DNA from: Ramazzottius varieornatus
Lineage: Eukaryota > Tardigrada > Eutardigrada > Parachela > Ramazzottiidae
DNA: 51,634 nucleotides
Direction of reading: 5' to 3'
Assembly: GCA_001949185.1 (NCBI GenBank)
Contig: BDGG01000006.1
Span: forward strand, 2,070,107 to 2,121,740
This document shows, piece by piece, positions 43,501-51,634 of the stretch (positions are counted from its first letter, which is position 1; every line of letters starts with the position of its first letter). The notes below the pieces were generated by a model, which was not told the origin of the DNA, made no database searches, and worked only from the letters and a program-made list of their open reading frames with translations. The position numbers were made by a program, and so were the translations under genes.

Positions 43501-46500
43501 CCGTTCCGTTTGTCGGCCTCTTACTTACCTCTGGTTCTGAATTTCTGCAAAGGTCGCGGTTCGACTTTCACATTTCTTACTTTTCATATTCTTTCGAACT
43601 GATTTTACATCGTTCTTTTTTCACAGCACAACGAACCAGCGCCAATGGTGCATCGATCTGACCAACGTGATCAACAAAACGGGCAACTACGTTCTGGTCA
43701 ACTCTGTCCAGCTCGTTGGTGTCTGCCTGTTCATCTTCGTCCACATCAGGCACGTTCCATTCCTTCGGGACGTGGCGACTGCCATGGTCAAGACGGGCCT
43801 TGGTGGCGCCACCGGAAACAAGGGTGGAGTTGCCATCCGCTTCCAGTTGTACAACTCTTCGCTGTGCTTCTGCTGCTCCCACTTCGCAGCGGGACAGTCG
43901 AATGTTAACGAGAGGAACGCCGACTTCCAGGAAATCAGCCGGAAATTAGTTTTCCCCGCAGTAAGTAAACGTTCTCTGAATTAGACTTCGACAAAGGAAT
44001 TCGCTCAGATCACTTTCAAAAGTGGCGCACGCTCTCGGCCAGTAACAATGGGAACATGCGGCACTTGCGGGAACAAGCTTTTCCAGTTTTCAAGCGGCGC
44101 ACTCCTTCAGCCAATAACAACAAAGACATGCGCCACTTGAGATAACGATCTGGGTCAAAGTGTTTGCCGTCTTCCCGAGTGATGCTTATTTTATTTGGTC
44201 GATTGATCGAGCGGTTTGTTTTATAGGATTTGACGCCGCATTCGCATGATTTCGTGTTCTGGTGTGGTGATTTCAACTACCGCATCGACATGGGTAACGA
44301 CTTTGTTCGAGACTACATCAAGAACGAAAACTGGCCGGCCTTGGCTGAAGGAGATCAGCTGACGTTCAGCAAAAAGGAAGGCAAGACCTTCGAGGAGTAC
44401 GTCGAAGCACCGGTGATGTTTGCTCCAACCTACAAGTTTGATCTCTTCTCGGATGACTACGACACTAGTGAAAAGTGTCGGACACCCGCGTGGACGGATC
44501 GAGTCCTCGTACGAGGAAGAAGGACAAACGGTGAGGAATGGTGTTCTTGGGAATAAATACTTTAAACTGCCAATGATGTGGGACAAGATTAGTCCGGGTG
44601 CGTGTAAAGAGACCGGCCGGAACTTGCAGTTTTAGCTGTTATGTGGGATATCACATCGATCAGCTGATCGGTACACACATTGACCAAATATTTCACCCAT
44701 TATCCGGGGAGCGTTTCTAGACGCACCCGGGTCCAAACCTGCTCCACATCATTGGCAGTTTAAAGTACTATGTTGAGGAAGTAATCAGCTGCTTCACATG
44801 ACTGAAGTGGGCATGCAGGGTCTTCCAAAGGGTGAGATTTTTCCGGCTAGAAAGCCATCGAGGTTTTGTAGACCGTTTCAGTGTGATCCACCGATAAAAG
44901 AGGACCAAGTACGCTTATTGTGTCCTCTAGATGGTTTTCTGGGCGCTGGGTGTTCCAACCATACTGTCCGTATCTGTGGGAAATCACTCTTTAGTTCGTG
45001 ACACAGTGATATGTTGTGATTATGCCGGTTCAGAAACTGGCAATGTGTTTTCTTGATCCTCTGTCATCAACTTAGATGATTTCTCGAGGAACAGCAGTTT
45101 CGAACTTCCGACCGAATCTTGATTTTGCACGAAGCTTAATCGAAGAGTCGCGATACGGCATCAGCGAAACTGACTGCTATGTCATGAGTTGCCGAATTGA
45201 GCTGGTTGGCTTGCGGCGACTTTCGATGGTACTTTGGTCGCAGTGGCGGCGTTATGTCGTCCTGCAGTCATGTTATTTCTTTTTCAGAAAAGAATACGAA
45301 TACGTTCACCATCGTATATTATGGTTCATCCCAAATCAAGAGTTCGGACCATCGACCGGTCAGTGCACTGGTTGAAGCCGAAGTGCGGGTGACGGACACG
45401 AAGCGTTGTGAAGAGGTTCTGAAAGATATCCTTGATCATCTGGGACCCTCTGACGGGACCGTCCTGATCTCCGTCGAAGAAGCAGCGGACGTTTTGTACG
45501 AACCCGACATGTACCAAAGCATCATGACTTTCATGGCCCAACTGGGCAAGATCCTACTCATAAGGTAGCGCATGAGCCTTCGTTTTAGCCTCGGCCACTA
45601 TACTGACTAACTCTTGTCTGACTTCAGGTACAGCGGGGCTCATCTGTGCGTGACCTTCTCCACAGGCGAGAGCGCATTGCGAGCCGCACAGTACGACGCG
45701 ACGGAGATATTCGGCCACATCATCCGTATTGAACTCCGGTCCGCCGACTGGAGAGATATTCTCGATAAAGTGGTGAATTTGTGCAAGAATACAGCAGTGG
45801 CGTTGAGTGATGGAGACCAGCCGTTGTTGCTGGACGAGAACGAAATGTCGATGCGGATACCGTTGATCAGCCCGGCAGCTGCTGGACTGAATGGTACGAC
45901 ATGGCGGTCGGAGAACAAACTCGACAAGATCGTTCTTCCCAGTGGCGCACGTTTCCAGCTTACAAGAATCAGGACGTGCGCCACTTCAAACCCAATCTTT
46001 AGTTTTTGAAGTGGCGCACCTTCCAGTCAATAACACGGACAACGTGTACCACTTGGGGAAACCATCTTGACCAATTTGTTTGCCGAGTAGCCATCCTGTT
46101 TGTCACTGTTGATCAAGTTTGAGTTTCTAAAAGATTAGGTGTCTGTTACAGATTTGGTGATACTGGAAGGGGAGGAAAGTAAGGCCAGCGAGAAGGAAGT
46201 GGCCGGTTCTCTGGCCAATATGGTCATGTCAGAAGCGGCAGACTTGGACAGTGCCAGCCTGGATAGCTGGTCGGGGTCCGAGGGTACCACACCCAGTCCA
46301 CAAATCGTGCAGGCTGTGAAGAGTGCAGCACCACCGCCAAGACCGCCACCAGCTCGACCTGCGCCACCTCAGAAGAAAGAAGTGGTTGATCCATGGGCAG
46401 TGGAAGATGGAGCACCGCAGACTGCGCCAGTTCAACTAGGTCCGCCTCCATCCTTCGTACCGGTACAAAAAGAAGTGCTGGTACAAGCTCGTAATGGCGG

Positions 46501-46746
46501 GCATGGCTTCGACTGGGACAAAAATCAGCACAACAAACCTGGTACGATGACAGCTTTGTAAGCTCTTGCTTGTTGCTAATATTTAGTTCGGTTGCAGAAG
46601 GTGAGAATCGAGCGAGTGAGACCAGTCGACAGGTACCAAGTACAGCGCCGCCTGTGCTGCCGGGTAGCGCCCCTCCGCCACCGCCACCTCGACGTCGTGT
46701 TGGACAGCAACTTCCGGAAGTTCTTCGTAACATGAGCAGCAAATAA
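40527..46746 (+). CDS. SYNJ1: Synaptojanin (Sac1 + inositol 5-phosphatase), 15 exons
   Basis: Exons: 40527-40665, 40804-40890, 40975-41275, 41404-41629, 41697-41780, 41866-42024, 42084-42341, 42594-42903, 43096-43387, 43627-43960, 44227-44530, 45288-45564, 45628-45893, 46152-46541, 46598-46746. All junctions are GT..AG with matching phases, giving 1,191 residues. The Sac domain covers roughly 1-500, with the catalytic [12 protein letters not shown] (Cys ~401, Arg ~407). The 5-phosphatase covers about 545-855, with [49 protein letters not shown] and SSDHRPV all intact. An RRM-like SYNJ domain covers about 885-950. A Pro-rich tail ([23 protein letters not shown]) contains one DPW (~1092), an AP-2-type motif. 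It removes phosphates from PI(4,5)P2 and PI4P during clathrin-coat shedding. Introns 9, 10 and 13 carry M2 elements; intron 11 is the longest (757 bp). Confidence 0.95.
43406..43516. mobile_element. M2 TIR element in synaptojanin intron 9
   Basis: TCGGCAAAGGAAACATGCAA .. GCGGCGCACG at the left pairs with the inverted GCGTGCGCGACTTGAGATGG .. CCGTTTGTCGG at the right. About 110 bp. Confidence 0.6.
43988..44170. mobile_element. M2 TIR element in synaptojanin intron 10
   Basis: TCGACAAAGG .. AAAAGTGGCGCACGC at the left; CATGCGCCACTTGAGATAAC .. AGTGTTTGCCG inverted at the right. Two further half-sites (ATGCGGCACTTG, AGCGGCGCAC) lie inside, giving a doubled hairpin structure like that of the copy at 45908. 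Confidence 0.65.
45908..46086. mobile_element. M2 TIR element in synaptojanin intron 13
   Basis: TCGGAGAACAAACTCGACAA .. CCCAGTGGCGCACG at the left; CCACTTGGGGAAACC .. AATTTGTTTGCCGA inverted at the right, with internal CGTGCGCCACTTC and GAAGTGGCGCACC. It begins only 15 bp after the exon 13 donor. If the intron were retained, the frame would run through the element for about 38 codons and end SNPIFSF. Confidence 0.7.
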
Positions 46747-47174
46747 CTCATTGTGATATGGTAGTCTTTGTCCGTCAGAGTTCTTTTCCTTCTCCCTACA
46801 TTCCGTTTTTGTTTGACACCCTTTTATGTACCGTGATTCCGAGCTGCTATGGACGTGACAGGATCGTGATTCCAATTTATCATTTCTTGATACAGGAGAT
46901 TTGCAATGCGTTGTGGGTTGAATACTTTTATACCCTAACTAGTGGTCGTTTTGTTTTGCCTTTGTTGAAAACATTCTGTCATGTGATTTGCTGATCTCTC
47001 CCGTAATAAGTTGATGTCTCGGTATCCCAAACGCGAGGCGGACGATATTGAAGCCGGATCAGTCTTTGTTGCAGCCGATGGTTCCGCGCACTCCCTCTTT
47101 TCTGACAAGCGGAGATTACGTCAGTGACTCGCTTGCCTGAGTTGCCTCCTTACTCGTCCATGTCAGTTGCTGTA
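46747..47174. other. 3' flank of synaptojanin, no other feature
   Basis: Probably contains the 3' UTR. No canonical AATAAA was found within the first ~250 bp. Confidence 0.4.
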
Positions 47175-47371
47175 CACGCAAGACGGGAGATTATGGTACA
47201 GTAAAAATTATGGGACAGGCGGAAAGGACGGCAAAATGGAGATTCGACCGTAGAAAAGAGTCGAAAAATGTATTACTGTGAATCGGTCGCCTACGTACGT
47301 GCTCCCGTACCGCCGTAGCGAAAAGGCCTGTACCGTAAATTTTACTGTACCATAATTTCTCGTCCTGCGTG
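47175..47371. mobile_element. TIR element, family M1 (short form)
   Basis: A 197-bp element, the same length as the copy at 23424. The TIR CACGCAAGACGGGAGATTAT is paired with the inverted ATAATTTCTCGTCCTGCGTG. TA precedes the left end (47173-47174); TG follows the right end, where TA is expected. Confidence 0.8.
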
Positions 47372-48230
47372 TGCTTATACTGACTCTTACGTGAGTGCAA
47401 CGTGGTGGCTCACGCAAAATCATCGGCTGTGGCCTTCGTCGATCATTTCGCGCTGCAGATTCTTGTCTAGGTACAGACCAAAAGCGGGAGATTGTAACCT
47501 GCGAAGCAGCACTCTGCATCGCTCCCTGCTTTCAGCTAAGTTCTGCCTGTTGGTCTCTAGACTGGCGCTGCAGAGAGCTCACCAAGTTCCCAGTCTGTGG
47601 GATAAATCGTGTTTATCCTAGCTTTGGTTCGTCGCACCCAAGTACTTATGAATTGTTTGTTGGTAATTAAACACTTGAATTTAATCAGCGTCTGTCCACA
47701 GACACCACAAGCAAACATACTAAGGCGCCTCAGGCACCAGATGATCCAGAGAACTCTGTCACCGGCATACAAGCCAGTGTGTCAATATACTTACGGTGAG
47801 CCGGTCTAACAAGGCAGGACTCAGACAGTGCCGCGCAAACATGTGTTTCTATCACACATTTCACATTAGTCCTACACTGCCGGGATACCAACGTTATTCG
47901 TTATCAGCTGAGACAGCTAGATCGCTATATTGAACTAAGGGGAGGGTCAAGCACAGTATTTACAAACCTCGATGGTAAATAGTATTTTGGTGGGACACTA
48001 CGCCACTGTACTCAAGCACATTTTATGTGAATCTCGGGCAGTCGTTTCAACATTGTGAGCTGTATGAACGGGCAGTCAGACGGTTCTTGCCAAAATACAT
48101 GTACTAGTATTATACACGCTTACGGGCAATGTCAAACTGCATTGGGGAGGTCAAAGTGTGTTTGTGTTCGGACCTTTAAAAACTGACAATAGTCTACTAC
48201 AAAACGTGCTGCTGAAAGAGTCCTTCGCTA
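47372..48230. other. No supported gene
   Basis: Only short unrecognised ORFs. The right end is upstream DNA of the SIDT-like locus. Confidence 0.4.
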
Positions 48231-48238
48231 TCGCGAGC

Positions 48239-48246
48239 TATATATA
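48239..48246 (+). promoter_or_regulatory. TATA box upstream of the SIDT-like gene
   Basis: TATATATA lies 67 bp before the ATG at 48306, a spacing that would put the transcription start near 48270. Confidence 0.5.
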
Positions 48247-48305
48247 GAGTCAAGAGCACATCTGGCACGTTTCCCACCAGGTCTCGTTCAGACGATCTAC
48301 TTAAC

Positions 48306-50743
48306 ATGAAGAACATCTATTGGGTTTACGTTCTGCTTCGGGTGGTTTTTGTTAAAGGACAGCGTGACGCCAGCCATCTCGGGCTCCGACCTGTGCCGGA
48401 TCGATATGAAATCTCTCAGCCGATTCCGACCATCCCCAACCAGATCTACTCAACGAGCGCTTCTAGACACCAGACAAAGGTCTTCTGGTTCCAGCCAGGT
48501 ACTACGAAAGGAACGGCTAAAATTCAAGTGTGGAGCAAAAACGCCACTGTGGATGCCCCTGTTCTGATTGTTATCAAAAGACATGTCAGGGTGCTTTCCT
48601 GGCAAATTCCAGCGATGCTGCAAGAGGCCTACCCTTATTTAACCACCAATCGAACGCTTTGCCCAGCATCAAATCATTATTCCTCCGTTACTAAAGGCGA
48701 ACCAATACTTCCATCGGGTGTTGACATTTTTATTGAGGTACTTACCCTTTCGGACCAGCCAGTCGATTTTTCTCCGAAGATCGAATCTTATCCAACGTTT
48801 GTCAAGAACGGTCTCTCTTCGTTCATTATGCGAGCAAGCCCCTCGGCTCCTCAGTACATTCAGTACAATATGCGGCCAAGGTCTACCACAGTGTTGGTAA
48901 AACTCGAAGCACTCGAAGGTCACTCTTTTTGTGGGTATACGTATACCTCTCGGTTCAGTCTGTGCGTTGTCCGGTCGGCGATCTGGAGTCTTATCTAAGA
49001 GTTGATGGTCGGTTTCAGACGATCACTTCAAAAGGAGCTAACGAAGTCGACAGAAGTCTGTTTTCGGATTATGGGTTTTATATTGTTGTGGTAGTTCAGC
49101 CTCACGACCTTGACTGCGCAGGTGCAGGGCCGAGCCCTCTTGATCCCTTTCGACCAAAGCCACTCATAAGTAACCACAGCGTGGAGCCTGGAGAAAGATT
49201 GAAAGTGGTCCGAATTACCGTTTCCTTCTGTTTTCCTTTTTATCGATCGTTTTTTTGCGGCCGGACATCTGTAAATGTACTTGGGGTGAACTTCCCATAC
49301 AAGACGGGCAATGGTCATACGATCGGTGGTTCGGAAAAGCGTGCAAGTGTCAGTGTGCATTGTGCTGTCGGACTCTGTGCCCATGGACATGCAAAGATCG
49401 AATTCCTTTTCAATGGGAAGAGTCTCTATACAAGTCGCCGCTCTCCAGTTCCGCTCCGAGAAACGTGCTCAGGCCTGAGACCGCGAGAGAGGAGGTGCCA
49501 CTTGAGGGTTCTGAAAGTGGAGCCGACACCATTCGTTTAGTAACAGTTGAGCGTGGGCAACCGCTGACTCGAGCGGATGACAATCCTCCCCAAGAGAGTC
49601 GGCAGGAACCGGCTGAAGACAAGGAAACCGGCGATCCCGCAAAGACCGCGACGGCATATCGTTTTATATTGGTAGCCCTGTTCATATGCTACGGGTCACC
49701 CGTGTTTCAGCTCGTCTTTACTCACCAGAAACTTCTGCACGTGATCGGAAATGAAGATCTCTGCTACTACAACTTCTCATGCGCTAAGCGTGCCGGGTGG
49801 TTGAGCGACCTCAACCACGTCATCAGTAATCTAGGTTACGTGATACTGGGGGTTTTGTTTCTTCTACAGGTTCGTCGACGAAAAGTCTTCCGAGGAAAAC
49901 TAAGATCACGCCTGCGTGATCGGGATTTGAATCTGGATGCTTTTGGATCGCTGTCGCATTTTGATATCTACTACAGCATGAGTTATGCTGTGATTATGGA
50001 AGGAATGATGAGTTTGTTGTATCATATCTGCCCGGGATATAACAATTTCCAGTTCGACACGTCCTTCATGTATCTGATTTGCGGACTTCTGGTTATGAAA
50101 CTGTATCATTAACGGCATCCTGATCTACTTCCTCGCGCAACAGTGGAGTACTTCGCGTTCCCCGTGCTCATCCTCGTAGCTATGTTGGGCCTTATCCTCA
50201 AGGACATAGTGTGCAACATCGTTTTTACTGTATTAATTCATACTCCGCTCACCGTAGTTATCGGACTTCAGGTGCTGTTCTTAGGACATCCCAAGGCCCC
50301 GCGCAGTTGCCGTAAGTTCTGACGTACTCTTGCATACTGTTTCTAGATACAGTAGTGCCTACTGTATAAACGAAAAACAATCAGCGTTGACATCTTTACA
50401 TCGTTATACAGGTCAAAGACGTGATGCGTTGAGGTCCATCCGCAGGCGCGGTGCATACAAGGACCTTCGTCACAGCCGGATGGGGTTCACCGGACTATAC
50501 CTTATTGCCAATATTATTGGGGTCACACTCGTATACACTATGCACTTCGATTTTACAACTTACTTGCTCCTCGGACTGGGATTGAACTTCCTGGCGTATT
50601 TCATTTTCTACGTGATAATGAAAATGATTCACGAAGAACTACTCAGCAGGGAAACTTTAGCTTATCTGATCCTGTCAGCAGTTTGCTGGATTTGGGGACA
50701 TCTTACTTTTGCGCAGGGTATGTCAGGAGCTGAAGAAGAATGA
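48306..50743 (+). pseudogene. SID-1/SIDT-family transmembrane protein gene with disabling lesions
   Basis: SIDT proteins are multi-pass membrane proteins linked to dsRNA or nucleic-acid/lipid handling. Here 48306-48925 encodes a signal peptide and an extracellular beta-rich domain (RTLCPASN, PQYIQYNMRP). A one-base frame change in or near TTTTT at about 48922 is needed to continue into RCPVGDLESYLRVDGRFQ and YGFYIVVVVQPHDLDCAG. A further break around 49200-49330 lies near the first membrane helix. 49420-50109 encodes AYRFILVALFICYGSPVFQL, EDLCYYNFSCAKRAG, HVISNLGYVILGVLFL, and EGMMSLLYHICPGYNNFQFD. The frame then meets TAA at 50110 exactly where the family continues (KLYH-stop-RHPDLLP). After an intron (50312-50411), 50412-50743 gives more membrane helices but ends at GMSGAEEE. 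The family's C-terminal HDxWH region is not found. A TATA box precedes it. Confidence 0.75.
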
Positions 50744-51300
50744 TTGATTAACAGACATCGAGACAAGCTTACAAAAGACTGAATTTCAGGTTGACTGACT
50801 GCATGCATGCACGCCCCATGGGTTATGGGGTCGACGGCCATCTCCAAATGAATGCTCAGAATCCCCGAGGAATGCTGAGCACGAGGTGAAAAGAGATTCA
50901 CGTTGGTCGAGCATTTCTCAGGGATTGAGCATCTATTCCTGCAGGATTCTTTGTTTCAGCATTTGAAAAGGTTTGATTAGTGATTGCTATCAGTCACAAG
51001 AAAAATAGGACGTCGTCACGGAGGATTTGTTTGCCTGGCGGCACAGGATTCACCACTAAAGCACCCAATCAGCATTCAGCCTTGGGGTTCTTAGTCACGC
51101 CCCACCGCAATGACGTATCAATCTACCACGACGTATCGGCTTACGTCAGGTATCCGCTAGTTGGCCTTCGTTTGATTGTCCTTTGCTGTTATCGGGTTGA
51201 TTGGCCAAGTCGCACACTTACGTTTGATTGATACTCTTGTTTGTAGCCTTGATTAGATGAATTACCTTCGTTTCAAACTGCTTCCTTTTTCTCCCTCAGA
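50744..51300. other. No supported gene; short palindromic cluster
   Basis: 50845-50935 contains repeated and inverted forms of ATGCTCAG / TGAGCATT / ATGCTGAGCA, able to form short hairpins. A pyrimidine-rich stretch ending CTCCCTCAG at about 51300 looks like the acceptor of the next gene. Confidence 0.35.
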
Positions 51301-51314
51301 TTATCTGTGCGAAG

Positions 51315-51537
51315 ATGACACCCAAAAAATTCACCGTTGTTAATGATCCGAAACCAGATACTGTGAGGAAGAGGTTGAAAAGAGCGGCTGAGAAAAGACT
51401 ACGAGATGCTGGGAGCGTTCGACGCCAGCGTGTCAAGTCTGATCTAGAAGTTATTCCTCTGGAAGAGTTAGTTGATGAGGTGGTCATCCCAGCTAATCAA
51501 CCTGCACTGGACTCAACTCATCGACACGATGTTGGAG
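51315..51537 (+). CDS. First coding exon of an unidentified gene (runs off the window)
   Basis: The acceptor TTTTTCTCCCTCAG at about 51300 is followed by the ATG at 51315. The donor GTTGGAG|GTAAGA ends the exon at 51537. The 74 codons encode a highly charged start (MTPKKFTVVNDPKPDTVRKR, LKRAAEKRLRD), then an acidic segment (LEVIPLEELVDEVVIPA), with no signal peptide. The basic cluster suggests a nuclear or membrane-proximal cytosolic protein, but I do not recognise it. The frame stays open after the donor only for 9 codons, which favours splicing. Confidence 0.5.
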
Positions 51538-51634
51538 GTAAGAAACGGAGAGAAAGGCTTAGGTGAAAGACAATGGCCAGCATATAGGAAGTGGGTCGAG
51601 TTGGCCTGACCGGAAGTGGCTGGCTGGTAGGTAT

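Noticed and set aside
44531-44556. Alternative synaptojanin C-terminus by reading through the exon 11 donor
   Set aside because: The frame ends after 8 codons, while a good donor and an in-phase exon 12 (completing the SSDHRPV motif) are present.
46224-46751. 175-codon minus-strand ORF
   Set aside because: Antisense to the proline-rich tail of synaptojanin; its Gly/Arg-rich composition simply mirrors the sense codons.

Overview
The window is metazoan nuclear DNA. Spliceosomal introns of roughly 70-200 bp with GT..AG ends interrupt most genes. The recognisable genes are animal genes: a FoxG forkhead factor, synaptojanin, RNA polymerase II subunit RPB4, a FARP-type RhoGEF remnant and a SID-1/SIDT-type membrane protein. 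The phylum cannot be fixed from the sequence. The compact genes and the mix of piggyBac, pogo, hAT, Tc1/mariner, DIRS and non-LTR elements would suit an early-branching invertebrate such as a sponge or cnidarian, but that is inference. One assembly gap of 50 N lies at 36593-36642.

Layout. 1.6-3.6 kb (minus): a three-exon gene for a secreted protein of about 589 residues whose C-terminus is built from 26-residue tandem repeats. 4.3-8.8 kb: terminal-inverted-repeat (TIR) elements, a foldback, and a decayed non-LTR retrotransposon. 9.6-10.1 kb: a small intact three-exon gene of unknown function. 10.4-12.3 kb: a decayed piggyBac transposase. 13.2-14.4 kb: a lone exon-like ORF and a small secreted single-cadherin-like gene. 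14.6-31 kb is a transposon graveyard. It holds the C-terminal end of a FARP-like gene broken by a Tc1 element and abutted by a 2.7-kb integrase-type DNA transposon, a hAT-like element with 8-bp target duplications, a pogo/Tigger pseudogene, and a DIRS-type retrotransposon. 33.1-34.1 kb (minus): intronless FoxG. 39.25-39.83 kb (minus) and 40.5-46.7 kb (plus): POLR2D (RPB4) and synaptojanin, divergently arranged and both intact. 48.3-50.7 kb: a SIDT-family gene with several disabling lesions. 51.3 kb: the first coding exon of a gene that runs off the window.

Three short TIR families recur. M1 begins TACACGCA, uses a TA target site, and has a ~200-bp and a 410-466-bp form. M2 carries AGTGGCGCAC motifs; three of its four copies sit in synaptojanin introns. 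M3 begins TACGAGGTAAACG and also uses TA; the assembly gap falls inside the left TIR of one copy.

The clean reading frames of synaptojanin (15 exons, 1,191 codons), FoxG and RPB4 show that base quality is adequate. The frameshifts and stops in the FARP and SIDT loci are therefore more likely real decay than sequencing noise. The most notable unexplained items are the 26-residue-repeat secreted protein, a 180-bp-spaced pair of intron-like sequences whose hairpin shows compensatory changes, and the degraded SIDT locus.
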